Part shown: positions 25,515 through 33,273 of the stretch, piece after piece
Numbering within the stretch: position 1 is the stretch's first letter
Layout: every line of letters starts with the position of its first letter
NCBI RefSeq assembly: GCF_003053725.1
Contig: NZ_QAYC01000001.1
Coordinates: 434,001-498,000, forward strand
Length of the DNA: 64,000 bases
Direction of reading: 5' to 3'
Source: Rhodovulum kholense
GTDB lineage: Bacteria > Pseudomonadota > Alphaproteobacteria > Rhodobacterales > Rhodobacteraceae
Made by a program: the position numbers and the translations under genes
Notes under the pieces: generated by a model
Databases searched by the model: none
What the model was told of the DNA's origin: nothing
Seen by the model: only the letters and a program-made list of their open reading frames with translations

Positions 25515-25559
25515 GGCAGATGCCCAACCGGCGGACCGCTGCGGGATGTCTCCCCGCAG
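25515..25559 (-). promoter_or_regulatory. Candidate structured leader of rpsB
   Basis: In the minus-strand leader, CTGCGGG/CCCGCAG (25539-25545 with 25553-25559, 7-base loop) lies beside a compact GGGCA-GA-TGCCC hairpin (25514-25525). Two stems within 45 bases ahead of the rpsB start could form an S2-responsive control element. No known rpsB leader motif is claimed. Confidence 0.35.
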
Positions 25560-25627
25560 GGCCCAGCCCCGCCTGTCGAAGTGACGCGCGCTTACCCTCA
25601 TTTGGCCGCCCGCACAAGCCCTGCCTC

Positions 25628-25648
25628 TTCTTCTTGGCGAAAATACCC
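25628..25648 (+). repeat. Dispersed 21-base repeat, copy 2
   Basis: TTCTTCTTGG-N3-AAATACCC with CGA in the core. It continues CAT, and CACCGGCCGGG follows at 25665-25675, as in copy 1. It lies in the divergent rpsB/psuK spacer, 48 bases before the psuK start. Confidence 0.65.
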
Positions 25649-25695
25649 ATATCGCGCGCCTTGTCACCGGCCGGGACGCGGATCAGAAAGGCGCC

Positions 25696-26598
25696 ATGAG
25701 CGCGGAACTTCCCATTCTCTGCATCGGCGCCGTCCTCTGGGACGTGATCGGTCGCGCGCCCCGCCCGATGGCGCCGGGCGACGACCGCCCCGGCCGGATC
25801 GCGCGCCGTCCCGGCGGTGTGGCGCTGAACGTCGCGGCGGCGCTGGCACGCCACGGGCTGCGCCCGGCGGTGCTGGGGGCGGTCGGGCGCGATGCCGAAG
25901 GCGCGGCGCTGATCGCCGCCACCGCCGCGCTGGGGATCGAGACCCGCTGGCTTCGCCGCGGCGCGCGGCCCACCGACATCTATATGGCGATCGAGGATGC
26001 GACCGGGCTCGTGGCCGCCATCGCCGATGCGGGCGGGCTGGAGGCCGCCGGAGCCGCGGTGCTGGCTCCGCTGATCGACGGCCCGCTCGGTGCGCCCGAC
26101 CGGCCTTTCGCGGGCACCGTGGTGCTGGACGGCAACCTGCTGCCCGGGCTTCTGGCCGGGATCGCAGCCCATCCGGCCTTCGCCGCCGCCGATCTGCGCG
26201 TGGCGCCCGCAAGCCCCGGCAAGGCCGAGCGGATCGCGCCCTTCCTTGCCCGGCCCGGGGCGACGCTCTATCTGAACCGGGCCGAGGCGGGGCTGATCCT
26301 CGGGCGCGAGCTTGCCGATGCCCCCACCGCAGCCGCCGCGCTGCGCGCCGCGGGCGCGGCGCGGGTGCTGGTCACCGATGGCGCGAGGGCGGCCGCCTTC
26401 GCGTCGGACGACCGGCTGGTCGCCGCCTGCCCGGCGCCTGTCGAGGCCGCCCATGTCACCGGCGCGGGCGATGCGCTGATGGCCGCCCATATTGCCGCCG
26501 AACTGGGCGGCGCCCCTGCCGGGGCGGCGCTTGCCGCAGCCCTTGCCGCCGCCACCCGTCATGTCACCGCCGAGGACGATCCATGCCCCTCTCGCTGA
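25696..26598 (+). CDS. psuK: PfkB-family sugar kinase, probable pseudouridine kinase
   Basis: This 300-residue PfkB/ribokinase-fold protein probably phosphorylates pseudouridine to pseudouridine 5'-phosphate. It has the N-terminal ribokinase pattern CIGAVLWDVIGRAP, a glycine pair in the substrate site (RRPGGVALNVAAALARHGLRPAVLGAVGRDAEG), and the catalytic anion-hole motif HVTGAGDALMAA near residue 258. It overlaps psuG by 16 bases, the strongest sign of substrate because PsuK-PsuG pairs act in sequence. A general sugar or nucleoside kinase cannot be excluded from sequence alone. Confidence 0.9.
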   Translation: MSAELPILCIGAVLWDVIGRAPRPMAPGDDRPGRIARRPGGVALNVAAALARHGLRPAVLGAVGRDAEGAALIAATAALGIETRWLRRGARPTDIYMAIEDATGLVAAIADAGGLEAAGAAVLAPLIDGPLGAPDRPFAGTVVLDGNLLPGLLAGIAAHPAFAAADLRVAPASPGKAERIAPFLARPGATLYLNRAEAGLILGRELADAPTAAAALRAAGAARVLVTDGARAAAFASDDRLVAACPAPVEAAHVTGAGDALMAAHIAAELGGAPAGAALAAALAAATRHVTAEDDPCPSR

Positions 26599-27482
26599 GC
26601 TACTCGCCCGAAGTTTCCGACGCCAAGGCCGCCTTCGCGCCCATCGTGGCGCTGGAAAGCACCATCGTCACCCATGGCATGCCCTGGCCGCGCAATCTCG
26701 AAACCGCGCTGGCGGTCGAGGCCGAGGTGCGCGCGGCGGGCGCCGTGCCTGCCACCATCGCCGTCGTCGGCGGGCGGATCCATGCCGGACTGGCGCCCGA
26801 CGCGCTTGAGGCGCTGGCCCGGGCCGAGGGCGTGGCCAAGCTCAGCCGGGCCGATCTGGCGGCGGCACTGGCGCGCGGCATCACCGGCTCGACCACGGTC
26901 GCGGCCACGATGATCTGCGCCCGCCTGGCGGGGATCGCGGTCTTCGCGACCGGCGGCATCGGCGGCGTGCATCGCGGCGCCGAAACCAGCTTCGACATCT
27001 CGGCCGACCTGCAGGAACTGGCGCAGACGCCGGTGACGGTGGTGTCGGCCGGAGCCAAGGCGATCCTCGATCTGCCGAAGACGCTGGAGGTGCTGGAAAC
27101 CCTTGGCGTGCCGGTCATCGCCTATCAAAGCGACGCCTTCCCGGCCTTCTGGTCGCGCTCGTCCGGGCTGGCCGCGCCGCTCCGGATGGACAGCGCCGCC
27201 GAGATCGCCGCCGCGCACCGGATGCGCGGGCTGCTGGGCCTGCCGGGCGGCCAGCTTGTCGGCAACCCGATCCCCGAGGAAGACGAAATCCCCCGCGCCG
27301 AGATCGAGCCGATGATCGCCCGGGCGATGGCCGACACGGCCGGGGCCTCGGGCAAGGACGTGACCCCGGCCCTGCTGGCCCGGCTTTACGAGCTCAGCGG
27401 CGGGCGCACGCTCGAGGCCAATATCGCGCTCGTGCGCGCGAATGCGCGGCTCGCGGCCGAAATCGCCCTCCGCCTCGCCTGA
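26583..27482 (+). CDS. psuG: Pseudouridine-5'-phosphate glycosidase
   Basis: PsuG cleaves the C-C glycosidic bond of pseudouridine 5'-phosphate to uracil and ribose 5-phosphate. The 299 residues match the family. The motifs IVALESTIVTHGMPWPRNLETALAVE, GGRIHAGL, GSTTVAATMICARLAGIAVFATGGIGGVHRGAE, and VVSAGAKAILDLPKTLEVLETLGVPVIAY include the active-site lysine region and manganese ligands. The start overlaps the end of psuK. Together they form a complete salvage/catabolic pathway for RNA-derived pseudouridine. No transporter for pseudouridine is adjacent. Confidence 0.96.
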   Translation: MPLSLSYSPEVSDAKAAFAPIVALESTIVTHGMPWPRNLETALAVEAEVRAAGAVPATIAVVGGRIHAGLAPDALEALARAEGVAKLSRADLAAALARGITGSTTVAATMICARLAGIAVFATGGIGGVHRGAETSFDISADLQELAQTPVTVVSAGAKAILDLPKTLEVLETLGVPVIAYQSDAFPAFWSRSSGLAAPLRMDSAAEIAAAHRMRGLLGLPGGQLVGNPIPEEDEIPRAEIEPMIARAMADTAGASGKDVTPALLARLYELSGGRTLEANIALVRANARLAAEIALRLA

Positions 27483-27491
27483 GCGCGCCCG

Positions 27492-27535
27492 CCGCCTGCT
27501 CCCGGTCCCGCACCGCCCGGCGAACGGGCAGGCGG
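27492..27535 (+). terminator. GC hairpin after psuG
   Basis: CCGCCTGC (27492-27499) pairs with GCAGGCGG (27528-27535) across a loop that itself can pair CCCG with CGGG. It begins nine bases after the psuG stop. There is no T tract, so it may stabilise the 3' end rather than terminate. Confidence 0.3.
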
Positions 27536-27657
27536 TCGGCGGAATGCCCGGTCCGCGCCCCTCTGGCGCCGAAATCCTCACCGCTTCTCGGCGCGGCTAT
27601 TGCCGGGCGGCAGACCCCTGCCTAGGTATGGTCCGACACGGGAGATTTCAGCCACAC

Positions 27658-28434
27658 ATGTTCGAGACCAAAGAGCCCTCTGCCGACCATCCCGAACCGC
27701 AGGACCCGCAACCGCGCCCGTTCTGGCGCGGCGTGCTGGCGCGGCTTCGCAACAACTTCCTGGCCGGGCTGGTGGTGATCGCCCCGGTTGGCCTGACCGT
27801 CTGGCTGATCTGGACCGTGACCGGCTGGATCGACGGCTTCGTGCTGCCCTTCGTGCCGCAGAAGTTCCAGCCCGAGCAATATATCGGCATCGACATTCGC
27901 GGCCTCGGCGTGATCTTCTTCCTGATCTTCACCCTGGTCGTCGGCTGGATGGCCAAGGGCATGGTCGGGCGGTCCTTCATCGGCTGGGGCGAACGGGTCG
28001 TCGGGCAGATGCCGGTGATCCGCTCGGTCTATAACGGGCTCAAGCAGATCGCCGAGACCGTCTTCGCCCAGACCGAGACCAGCTTCGACCGGGTCGTTCT
28101 GGTGCAATATCCGCGTCAGGGGATCTGGGCACTGGCTTTCGTCTCGACCAGCGCCAAGGGCGAGATCAAGCGCGTGATCCCGGGCGAAGATCCCTTGCTG
28201 TCGGTGTTCCTGCCGACCACGCCCAACCCGACCTCGGGCTTTCTGCTGTTCGTGCCGCAAAGCGAGGTGATCGAGCTTGAGATGAGCGTCGAGGAAGCCG
28301 CCAAGCTGGTGATCTCGGCCGGGCTGGTGGCGCCCGAAGACCCCCGGGTTCTGGCCGCGGCGGCGGCGGCGGCCCCGCGCGCCGTGCAGGAGGCCGCCCG
28401 GCGCCCGCGCCAGCGCGAACGGCTCGGCGCCTGA
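27658..28434 (+). CDS. DUF502 family inner-membrane protein
   Basis: This 258-residue protein is a DUF502 member. Two transmembrane segments lie at ~32-54 (NNFLAGLVVIAPVGLTVWLIWTV, followed by DGF) and ~80-100 (GLGVIFFLIFTLVVGWMAKG), then a cytoplasmic or periplasmic beta domain with the family motif VYNGLKQIAETVF, VVLVQYPRQGIWALAFVS, VFLPTTPNPTSGFLLFVP and EEAAKLVISAGLVAP. The start at 27658 is chosen from the family N-terminus; an in-frame ATG at 27628 exists. The alanine- and arginine-rich tail is variable. Function is unknown in bacteria; plant relatives of the family take part in membrane or stress responses. Confidence 0.88.
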   Translation: MFETKEPSADHPEPQDPQPRPFWRGVLARLRNNFLAGLVVIAPVGLTVWLIWTVTGWIDGFVLPFVPQKFQPEQYIGIDIRGLGVIFFLIFTLVVGWMAKGMVGRSFIGWGERVVGQMPVIRSVYNGLKQIAETVFAQTETSFDRVVLVQYPRQGIWALAFVSTSAKGEIKRVIPGEDPLLSVFLPTTPNPTSGFLLFVPQSEVIELEMSVEEAAKLVISAGLVAPEDPRVLAAAAAAAPRAVQEAARRPRQRERLGA

Positions 28435-28447
28435 AGGCGACCGCAGC

Positions 28448-29062
28448 GTGACCGTGCTGGGACCGGGGCTGACCGGATTCGCGACCTCGCTGTCGCTGAT
28501 CCTTGCCATCGGGGCGCAGAACGCCTTCGTTCTGCGTCAGGGGCTTCTGGGCAGCCATGTCTTTGCGCTGTGTCTTTTCTGTGCGCTGTCGGACGCGGTG
28601 CTGATCGCGGCCGGGGTCGCAGGCTTTGGCGCGGTGACAGGCGCCCTGCCCTGGCTGCCGCAGGCGCTGAGCCTTGGCGGCGCCGCCTTCCTGATCGTCT
28701 ATGGCGCATTGCGCGCCCGCGCCGCCTGGCAGGGCGGGCACCGGCTGACCGCCGAGGGCCGGGCGGGCAGCGTCTGGGCGGTGCTGGGCACGGCCGCCGC
28801 GCTGACCTGGCTGAACCCGCATGTCTATCTGGACACTCTGGGCCTGATCGGCGCCGTCTCGACCGAATTCGACCCGGGCGCCGCGCGCGAGGCCTTCGCG
28901 CTGGGGGCGGTCCTGGCCTCGTTCTGTTTCTTCTTCGCGCTCGGCTACGGGGCGCGCGTCCTCGCCCCCGCGATGGCCCGCCCGGTCGCCTGGCGGGTGC
29001 TTGACGCGCTGATCGCCGCGGTGATGTGGGCCATCGCGGCGCGGCTGATCCTGGAAAGCTGA
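28448..29062 (+). CDS. LysE/ArgO-family amino-acid exporter
   Basis: This 204-residue protein starts with GTG 13 bases after the DUF502 gene. It shows the LysE-type pattern of six hydrophobic segments, the N-terminal GFATSLSLILAIGAQNAFVLRQGL motif and LTWLNPHVYLDTLGLIG in the middle, which are diagnostic of the LysE/ArgO branch rather than RhtB. Such proteins export basic amino acids (lysine, arginine) or their analogues from the cytoplasm. No LysG/ArgP-type regulator is adjacent. Direct substrate assignment is by family. Confidence 0.92.
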   Translation: MTVLGPGLTGFATSLSLILAIGAQNAFVLRQGLLGSHVFALCLFCALSDAVLIAAGVAGFGAVTGALPWLPQALSLGGAAFLIVYGALRARAAWQGGHRLTAEGRAGSVWAVLGTAAALTWLNPHVYLDTLGLIGAVSTEFDPGAAREAFALGAVLASFCFFFALGYGARVLAPAMARPVAWRVLDALIAAVMWAIAARLILES

Positions 29063-29083
29063 ACCTGGGCGCCTGACCCCCGC

Positions 29084-30127
29084 TCAGGTGCCTTCGCACA
29101 TCCTCTGAAGGTTCACGCTGCTCGCGGTCTGCAAGGCGGGCTTGACCTCGTGCAGGAACCGCTCGGCCGCCGCCCGTCCGGCCTCCTTCAGCTCGGCCAG
29201 CACGATGGGGCTTGGCATCAGCTTGGTCACGATGCTGAGGCTGTTCATCATCCCGTCATCCGAGATCATGTGAATCCGCGGCACCTTCAGCGAGCCCGCA
29301 TCGATCCGGCCCTCGGCGATCAGCTGTTCGAGCTGCGAAATCGCCCGGAGTTCCCGCAGCAGCGACGAGTTGAAGCTGATCTCGTTGATCCGGTTCTGGA
29401 TGTCCTGCGGCGTGCGCGGAACCTCGTCGCGCTCCATCGGATTGATGGACACGACCACGATGTCCTCGGGCAGTTCCGGCGCGAACAGCGGAAAGAGTGC
29501 CGGGTTGCCGGTATAGCCGCCATCCCAGTAGGCCTCGGTCCGGCCGGTGTCCGGGTCGGCGATCTCGACCGCCTGAAACAGCGTCGGCAGGCAGGCCGAG
29601 GCCAGCAACACGTCGCTGTCGATCTCGTCGCCCCGGAAGACCCGCACCTTGCCGGTCCGCACATTGGTGGCGCCGACGAAGAGAAGCGGCTCGGCCTTGG
29701 CGCAGACCTTGCCGAAATCGAAGCGGCGCACCACCCGTTCCAGCGGGTTGCGGTAGAACGGCCCGAGCGCATAGGGGCTGACCGACCGGCTTGCATTGTC
29801 GATCAGCGAGATCGGCAGGGCCTGTTCCATGAACTGCGCCACCGCCCCCGCGCCCGGCAGGAAGGCCGCCATCCAGCTGGTCAGCCGCATGTCGCCGACC
29901 GCGCCCACCTGTTCCCAGAACCAGTCGAGGTTCTCGCGCGCGGCCTCGCGGCCGCCCGAGACCAGCCCGGCCTTGACCGCCGCGCCGTTCATCGCGCCCG
30001 CCGAGGCGCCCGAGATCGCGGCAATCTCGATCTCGGGGTCCAGCAGCAGCCGGTCCAGCACGCCCCAGGTGAAGGCGCCATGCGCGCCTCCGCCCTGCAG
30101 CGCCAGGTTGATGCGCCGGGTCGTCAT
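29084..30127 (-). CDS. Patatin-like phospholipase-family protein
   Basis: This 347-residue protein has the patatin catalytic architecture: oxyanion hole GGGAHGAF (10-17), nucleophile elbow GASAG (near 39-43) and the Asp of the Ser-Asp dyad in DGGYTGNP. Patatins are lipid acyl hydrolases. The start at 30127 lies seven bases after the bdhA stop with a GAGGG site; the frame extension to 30163 overlaps bdhA. Co-transcription with bdhA, and a PhaR-type operator upstream of both, suggest a link to polyhydroxybutyrate or lipid turnover. Absence of a signal peptide predicts a cytoplasmic enzyme. Confidence 0.9.
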   Translation of the reverse strand: MTTRRINLALQGGGAHGAFTWGVLDRLLLDPEIEIAAISGASAGAMNGAAVKAGLVSGGREAARENLDWFWEQVGAVGDMRLTSWMAAFLPGAGAVAQFMEQALPISLIDNASRSVSPYALGPFYRNPLERVVRRFDFGKVCAKAEPLLFVGATNVRTGKVRVFRGDEIDSDVLLASACLPTLFQAVEIADPDTGRTEAYWDGGYTGNPALFPLFAPELPEDIVVVSINPMERDEVPRTPQDIQNRINEISFNSSLLRELRAISQLEQLIAEGRIDAGSLKVPRIHMISDDGMMNSLSIVTKLMPSPIVLAELKEAGRAAAERFLHEVKPALQTASSVNLQRMCEGT

Positions 30128-30134
30128 CGCGCCC

Positions 30135-30908
30135 TCACAGCGCGGTCCAGCCGCCGTCGACACTGATCGTCGTGCCGGTGATCTGCTTGGCGGCGTCCGA
30201 ACAGAGGAACACGGCCGTGCCGCCGATCTCCTCGACCGTGGCGAATTCCTTCGAGGGCTGGCGGTCCAGCATCACCTCGCGAATCACCGTCTCGCGGTCC
30301 ATGTCGTGCGCCTTCATCTGGTCGGGGATCTGCGCCTCGACCAGCGGCGTCAGCACATAGCCCGGGCAGATCGCGTTGCAGGTGATGGGCTCTTCGGCCG
30401 TTTCCAGCGCGGTGACCTTGGTGAAGCCCACGATGCCGTGCTTGGCGGCGACATAGGCGCTTTTGAAGGGGCTCGCGGTCAGGCCATGGGCCGAGGCGAT
30501 GTTGACGATCCGCCCCCAGCCCGCCTTGCGCATCATCGGCAGCGCCGCGGCGGTGGTGTGAAAGGTCGAGCTGAGGTTGATGGCGATGATCGCATCCCAT
30601 TTCTCGACCGGAAACGCCTCGATCCGGGCCACATGCTGGATACCTGCGTTGTTGACCAGGATATCGCAGGCCCCTGCCTTTTCGATCAGCGCGCGGCAGT
30701 CGTCGCCCTTGGACATGTCGGCCTTGATGTAGCGGACCTTCACCCCGTGCTGCGCGGCCATCTCTTCGGCCAGCTTGTGATCCTCGTCGCGGTCGGTGAA
30801 CGAATTCAGCACGACGTCGGCGCCCGCCCGGGCCAGTTCATGCGCGACGCCAAGCCCGATGCCCGAGTTCGACCCGGTGACGATGGCGGTTTTTCCGGCA
30901 AGCGACAT
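30135..30908 (-). CDS. bdhA: 3-hydroxybutyrate dehydrogenase
   Basis: BdhA oxidises (R)-3-hydroxybutyrate to acetoacetate with NAD+, the step after polyhydroxybutyrate monomer release. The 257 residues form a classical short-chain dehydrogenase: GSNSGIGLGVA cofactor motif (12-22), NNAGIQHVA with the HBDH-specific IQH triplet, catalytic S-Y-K (NIASAHGL, SAYVAAKHG), and FLCSDAAKQITGTTISVDGGWTA at the end. The start at 30908 is preferred to the long upstream extension. A CTGC-N4-GCAG PhaR-type site lies 22 bases upstream of the start, consistent with regulation by PHB status. Confidence 0.96.
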   Translation of the reverse strand: MSLAGKTAIVTGSNSGIGLGVAHELARAGADVVLNSFTDRDEDHKLAEEMAAQHGVKVRYIKADMSKGDDCRALIEKAGACDILVNNAGIQHVARIEAFPVEKWDAIIAINLSSTFHTTAAALPMMRKAGWGRIVNIASAHGLTASPFKSAYVAAKHGIVGFTKVTALETAEEPITCNAICPGYVLTPLVEAQIPDQMKAHDMDRETVIREVMLDRQPSKEFATVEEIGGTAVFLCSDAAKQITGTTISVDGGWTAL

Positions 30909-30929
30909 TTGAAACCCCTTTCGTGAATG

Positions 30930-30941
30930 CTGCAGTTGCAG
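30930..30941. promoter_or_regulatory. PhaR-type operator upstream of bdhA
   Basis: CTGC-AGTT-GCAG fits the CTGC-N3/4-GCAG inverted repeat that the polyhydroxyalkanoate regulator PhaR of Paracoccus binds. It lies 22 bases before the bdhA ATG, where a bound repressor would block transcription. PhaR would release in the presence of PHB. The phaR gene is not in this window. Confidence 0.6.
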
Positions 30942-31113
30942 AAATCCTACATGGCGCGGGGACGGCGGCATAGCAGGGAAACACACGCGAACGGGAGCCG
31001 AAGTGAATTGGCTCGACCGGCCGCGGACTGTAGGCAATTGCCGCTGCGGCCGGGGCCCGAAGCGGTACCGCGCCTGACCGATTCTCTTGCCCGGGATATG
31101 TCTGGAAAGCCCA

Positions 31114-31190
31114 GAAAAAAACGCCCGCACGAGGCGGGCGTTAAGTTATTGAGGCAGGTTTCATACAGGCAAGAAACCTATCGAGCAGTG
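31114..31190 (-). ncRNA. Candidate small RNA with own promoter and terminator
   Basis: On the minus strand a promoter-like pair CTTGGC (31225-31220) and TATAAA (31201-31196) with an 18-base spacer is followed by a hairpin AGGTTTC/GAAACCT (31156-31162 with 31173-31179, 10-base loop). A perfect 9-base terminator stem AACGCCCGC/GCGGGCGTT (31120-31128 with 31134-31142) then ends in a run of T (31121-31115). No minus-strand gene lies upstream for 2 kb, so the terminator is orphan unless an RNA starts here. The predicted transcript is about 75 bases. A seven-codon ORF (MKPASIT) ends at the terminator and is probably incidental. Confidence 0.55.
31115..31142 (-). terminator. Strong Rho-independent terminator, minus strand
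   Basis: Perfect 9-base stem with a 5-base loop followed by seven T residues on the minus strand. It is the 3' end of the candidate sRNA and also insulates bdhA from minus-strand read-through. Confidence 0.85.
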
Positions 31191-31308
31191 GGTTCTTTAT
31201 ACGCAATCCGGCGCCGAGGGCCAAGCTAAAAGTTTGAAAAGCCACGGTGCTCCGCGTAGGCTCCGGCTCAAGCAAAACAAGGCCCAGCCGGAACAAGGCC
31301 CGAGCACC

Positions 31309-33141
31309 ATGACAGGCACCCCCCTTCGCGCGGCACGAGTCGCAGGCGCAGCACTCGGCATGATTCTCTCGGCCGGGCTCGGTCTGGCCGACGTCCCCGC
31401 ACCTGCCCCCGCCCATGGCATCGCTATGTATGGCGCCCCTGCTCTCCCACCGGATTTTGTGGCCCTGCCCTATGCAAATCCCGACGCGCCCAAGGGCGGG
31501 CGGATCGTGCTGGGCGAAACCGGCAGTTTCGACAGCCTGAACCCGTTCCTGCTGAAAGGCACCGCGCCCTGGGCGCTTGGCCATGAAAGCTTCGAAAGCC
31601 TTTTGGGCCGGTCCTGGGACGAGCCCTTCACGCTTTACGGTCTTCTGGCCGAAACCGTCACCACCGGCCCGAAGCGCGACTGGGTCGAATTCACCCTGCG
31701 GCCCGAGGCGCGGTTCTCGGATGGCAGCCCGGTGACGGTCGAGGATGTGCTCTGGTCGGTCGAGACGCTGGGCACGCTCGGCCATCCGCGCTATCGCAAC
31801 GGCTATGAAAAGATCGCCCGGGCCGAGGCCGTGGGGCCGCGCAGCGTGCGCTTTACCTTCGACGCCCCCGACCGCGAATTGCCGCTGATCCTGGGGCTGA
31901 GACCGATCCTGAAGAAGGCGCAATGGGAGGGCCGCGACTTCGCCCGGAGCGGGCTCGAGGCGCCGATCGGCAGCGGGCCTTACGTGGTCTCGGAGGTCGA
32001 GCCGGGCCGCTTCGTCAGCCTGCGCCGGAACCCCGACTATTGGGGGCGCGATCTGCCTTTCAACCGCGGCCAGCACAATTTCGACGAGATCCGCCACGAC
32101 TATTACGCCGACGGGGCTGCGCTGTTCGCGGCCTTCACCGCGGGCGAGGTCGATATCTACCGCGAAACGAACGACGCCCGCTGGCAGAGCGCCTACGACT
32201 TTCCGGCGGTCCGCGACGGCCGCATCGTCAAGGCCGAGATCCCGCACCACCGGCCCTCGGGCATTTCGGGCCTGGCGATGAACACGCGGCGGCCGATCTT
32301 CGCAGACTGGCGGGTGCGGGATGCGATGATGCTCGCCTTCAACTTCGAATTCATCAACCAGACCCTGACCGGCGGCACCCAGCCCCGGATCGCGTCCTAT
32401 TTCTCGAATTCGGAACTCGGGATGCGGCCCGGCCCGGCCCAAGGCAAGGTGCGTGACCTGCTGGAGCCCTTCGCGGACAGCCTGCTGCCCGGCGCGCTTG
32501 ACGGCTATGCGCTGCCGGTCTCGGACGGGCGGCCGCAGAACCGGCGCAACCTGCGCGCAGCTCTGGCGCGGCTGGCCGAGGCCGGATGGACGGTCGGCCC
32601 CGGGGGCAGGCTCAGAAACGCCGACGGCGCGCCCTTCCGGTTCGAGATCCTGCTGGTGCAGGGCGCCTCGGACAGCGAACGCATCGTGACGCTTTTCGCC
32701 GATGCGCTGCACCGGATGGGCATCGACGTCCGCGTGACCCAGGTCGATACCGCGCAATATGTCCAGCGCACCGCGTCCTACGATTTCGACATGACGGTCT
32801 ACGCCCGCGCGCTGTCGCTCTCGCCGGGCAACGAGCAATGGCTGTACTGGGGATCGGCCGGCGTGACCGAGCCCGGTACCGGCAACTGGATGGGCATCGA
32901 CAGCCCCGCAGCCGAGGCGATGATCCGGACCCTGCTGAACGCCACCGACCGGGACGATTTCATCGCCGCGACCCGCGCGCTCGACCGGGTGCTGACCACC
33001 GGGCGCTATGTCATCCCGATCTGGTACGCGCCCAGCTCGCATCTTGCCCATGCCGCCCGGCTGCACTACCCCGAGACGATCCCGATCTATGGCGACTGGG
33101 TCGGCTTCCTGCCCGATGTCTGGTGGTCCGAGGAGAACTGA
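31309..33141 (+). CDS. Orphan extracellular solute-binding protein, peptide/microcin C (SBP_bac_5, YejA-like)
   Basis: This 610-residue periplasmic protein belongs to family 5 solute-binding proteins, of the long YejA-like branch. The ATG at 31309 gives a signal peptide ending near LGLADVPA. Family motifs include ALPYANPDAPKGGRIVLGETGSFDSLNPF, EFTLRPEARFSDGSPVTVEDVLWS, the RRNPDYWG turn and FEILLVQGASDSERIVTLFADALHRMGIDVRVTQVDTAQYVQRTASYDFDMT. Such proteins feed peptides or microcin C-like compounds to YejBEF-type importers. No permease or ATPase gene adjoins it, so it must work with a transporter encoded elsewhere or act as a scavenger. It is followed at once by the entericidin-like gene. 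Confidence 0.92.
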   Translation: MTGTPLRAARVAGAALGMILSAGLGLADVPAPAPAHGIAMYGAPALPPDFVALPYANPDAPKGGRIVLGETGSFDSLNPFLLKGTAPWALGHESFESLLGRSWDEPFTLYGLLAETVTTGPKRDWVEFTLRPEARFSDGSPVTVEDVLWSVETLGTLGHPRYRNGYEKIARAEAVGPRSVRFTFDAPDRELPLILGLRPILKKAQWEGRDFARSGLEAPIGSGPYVVSEVEPGRFVSLRRNPDYWGRDLPFNRGQHNFDEIRHDYYADGAALFAAFTAGEVDIYRETNDARWQSAYDFPAVRDGRIVKAEIPHHRPSGISGLAMNTRRPIFADWRVRDAMMLAFNFEFINQTLTGGTQPRIASYFSNSELGMRPGPAQGKVRDLLEPFADSLLPGALDGYALPVSDGRPQNRRNLRAALARLAEAGWTVGPGGRLRNADGAPFRFEILLVQGASDSERIVTLFADALHRMGIDVRVTQVDTAQYVQRTASYDFDMTVYARALSLSPGNEQWLYWGSAGVTEPGTGNWMGIDSPAAEAMIRTLLNATDRDDFIAATRALDRVLTTGRYVIPIWYAPSSHLAHAARLHYPETIPIYGDWVGFLPDVWWSEEN

Positions 33142-33142
33142 G

Positions 33143-33268
33143 ATGTCCCGACTTCTGCCCCGTCTGCTTCTTGTGGTGCTGGCGCTCGCGATGGCCGGAT
33201 GCTCGACCGTCGAGGGGGTGGGCAAGGACATCTCGGCCGGGGCCCGCGCCGTCCGCAACGCGCTCTGA
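33143..33268 (+). CDS. Entericidin A/B-family small lipoprotein
   Basis: This 41-residue protein begins one base after the stop of the binding-protein gene, with a GAGGAG ribosome binding site. It has a signal sequence and lipobox LAMAGC (lipidated Cys at residue 20), and the mature CSTVEGVGKDISAGARAVRNAL matches the entericidin consensus with the VGxDIS motif. In E. coli EcnA/EcnB act as an antidote/toxin pair in osmotic or stress death; here only one entericidin is present. Co-transcription with the binding protein is likely. Too short to be certain of function. Confidence 0.85.
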   Translation: MSRLLPRLLLVVLALAMAGCSTVEGVGKDISAGARAVRNAL

Positions 33269-33273
33269 CGGCG

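Larger units (their letters stand above)
30909..31308. other. Intergenic region holding a PhaR-type operator and a candidate sRNA
   Basis: This 400-base divergent spacer has no protein-coding gene I can support. It contains the bdhA promoter with a PhaR-type site (30930-30941), a minus-strand promoter-hairpin-terminator unit (31114-31225; see the sRNA entry), and the promoter region of the binding-protein gene that starts at 31309. Confidence 0.6.

Noticed and set aside
31142-31165. Seven-codon ORF MKPASIT in the candidate sRNA
   Set aside because: No ribosome binding site of note; it overlaps the first hairpin. Likely incidental.
31141-33258. 705-codon minus-strand frame opposite the peptide-binding protein
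   Set aside because: Shadow of the plus-strand gene; its own putative start has no support and it runs through the lipoprotein gene.
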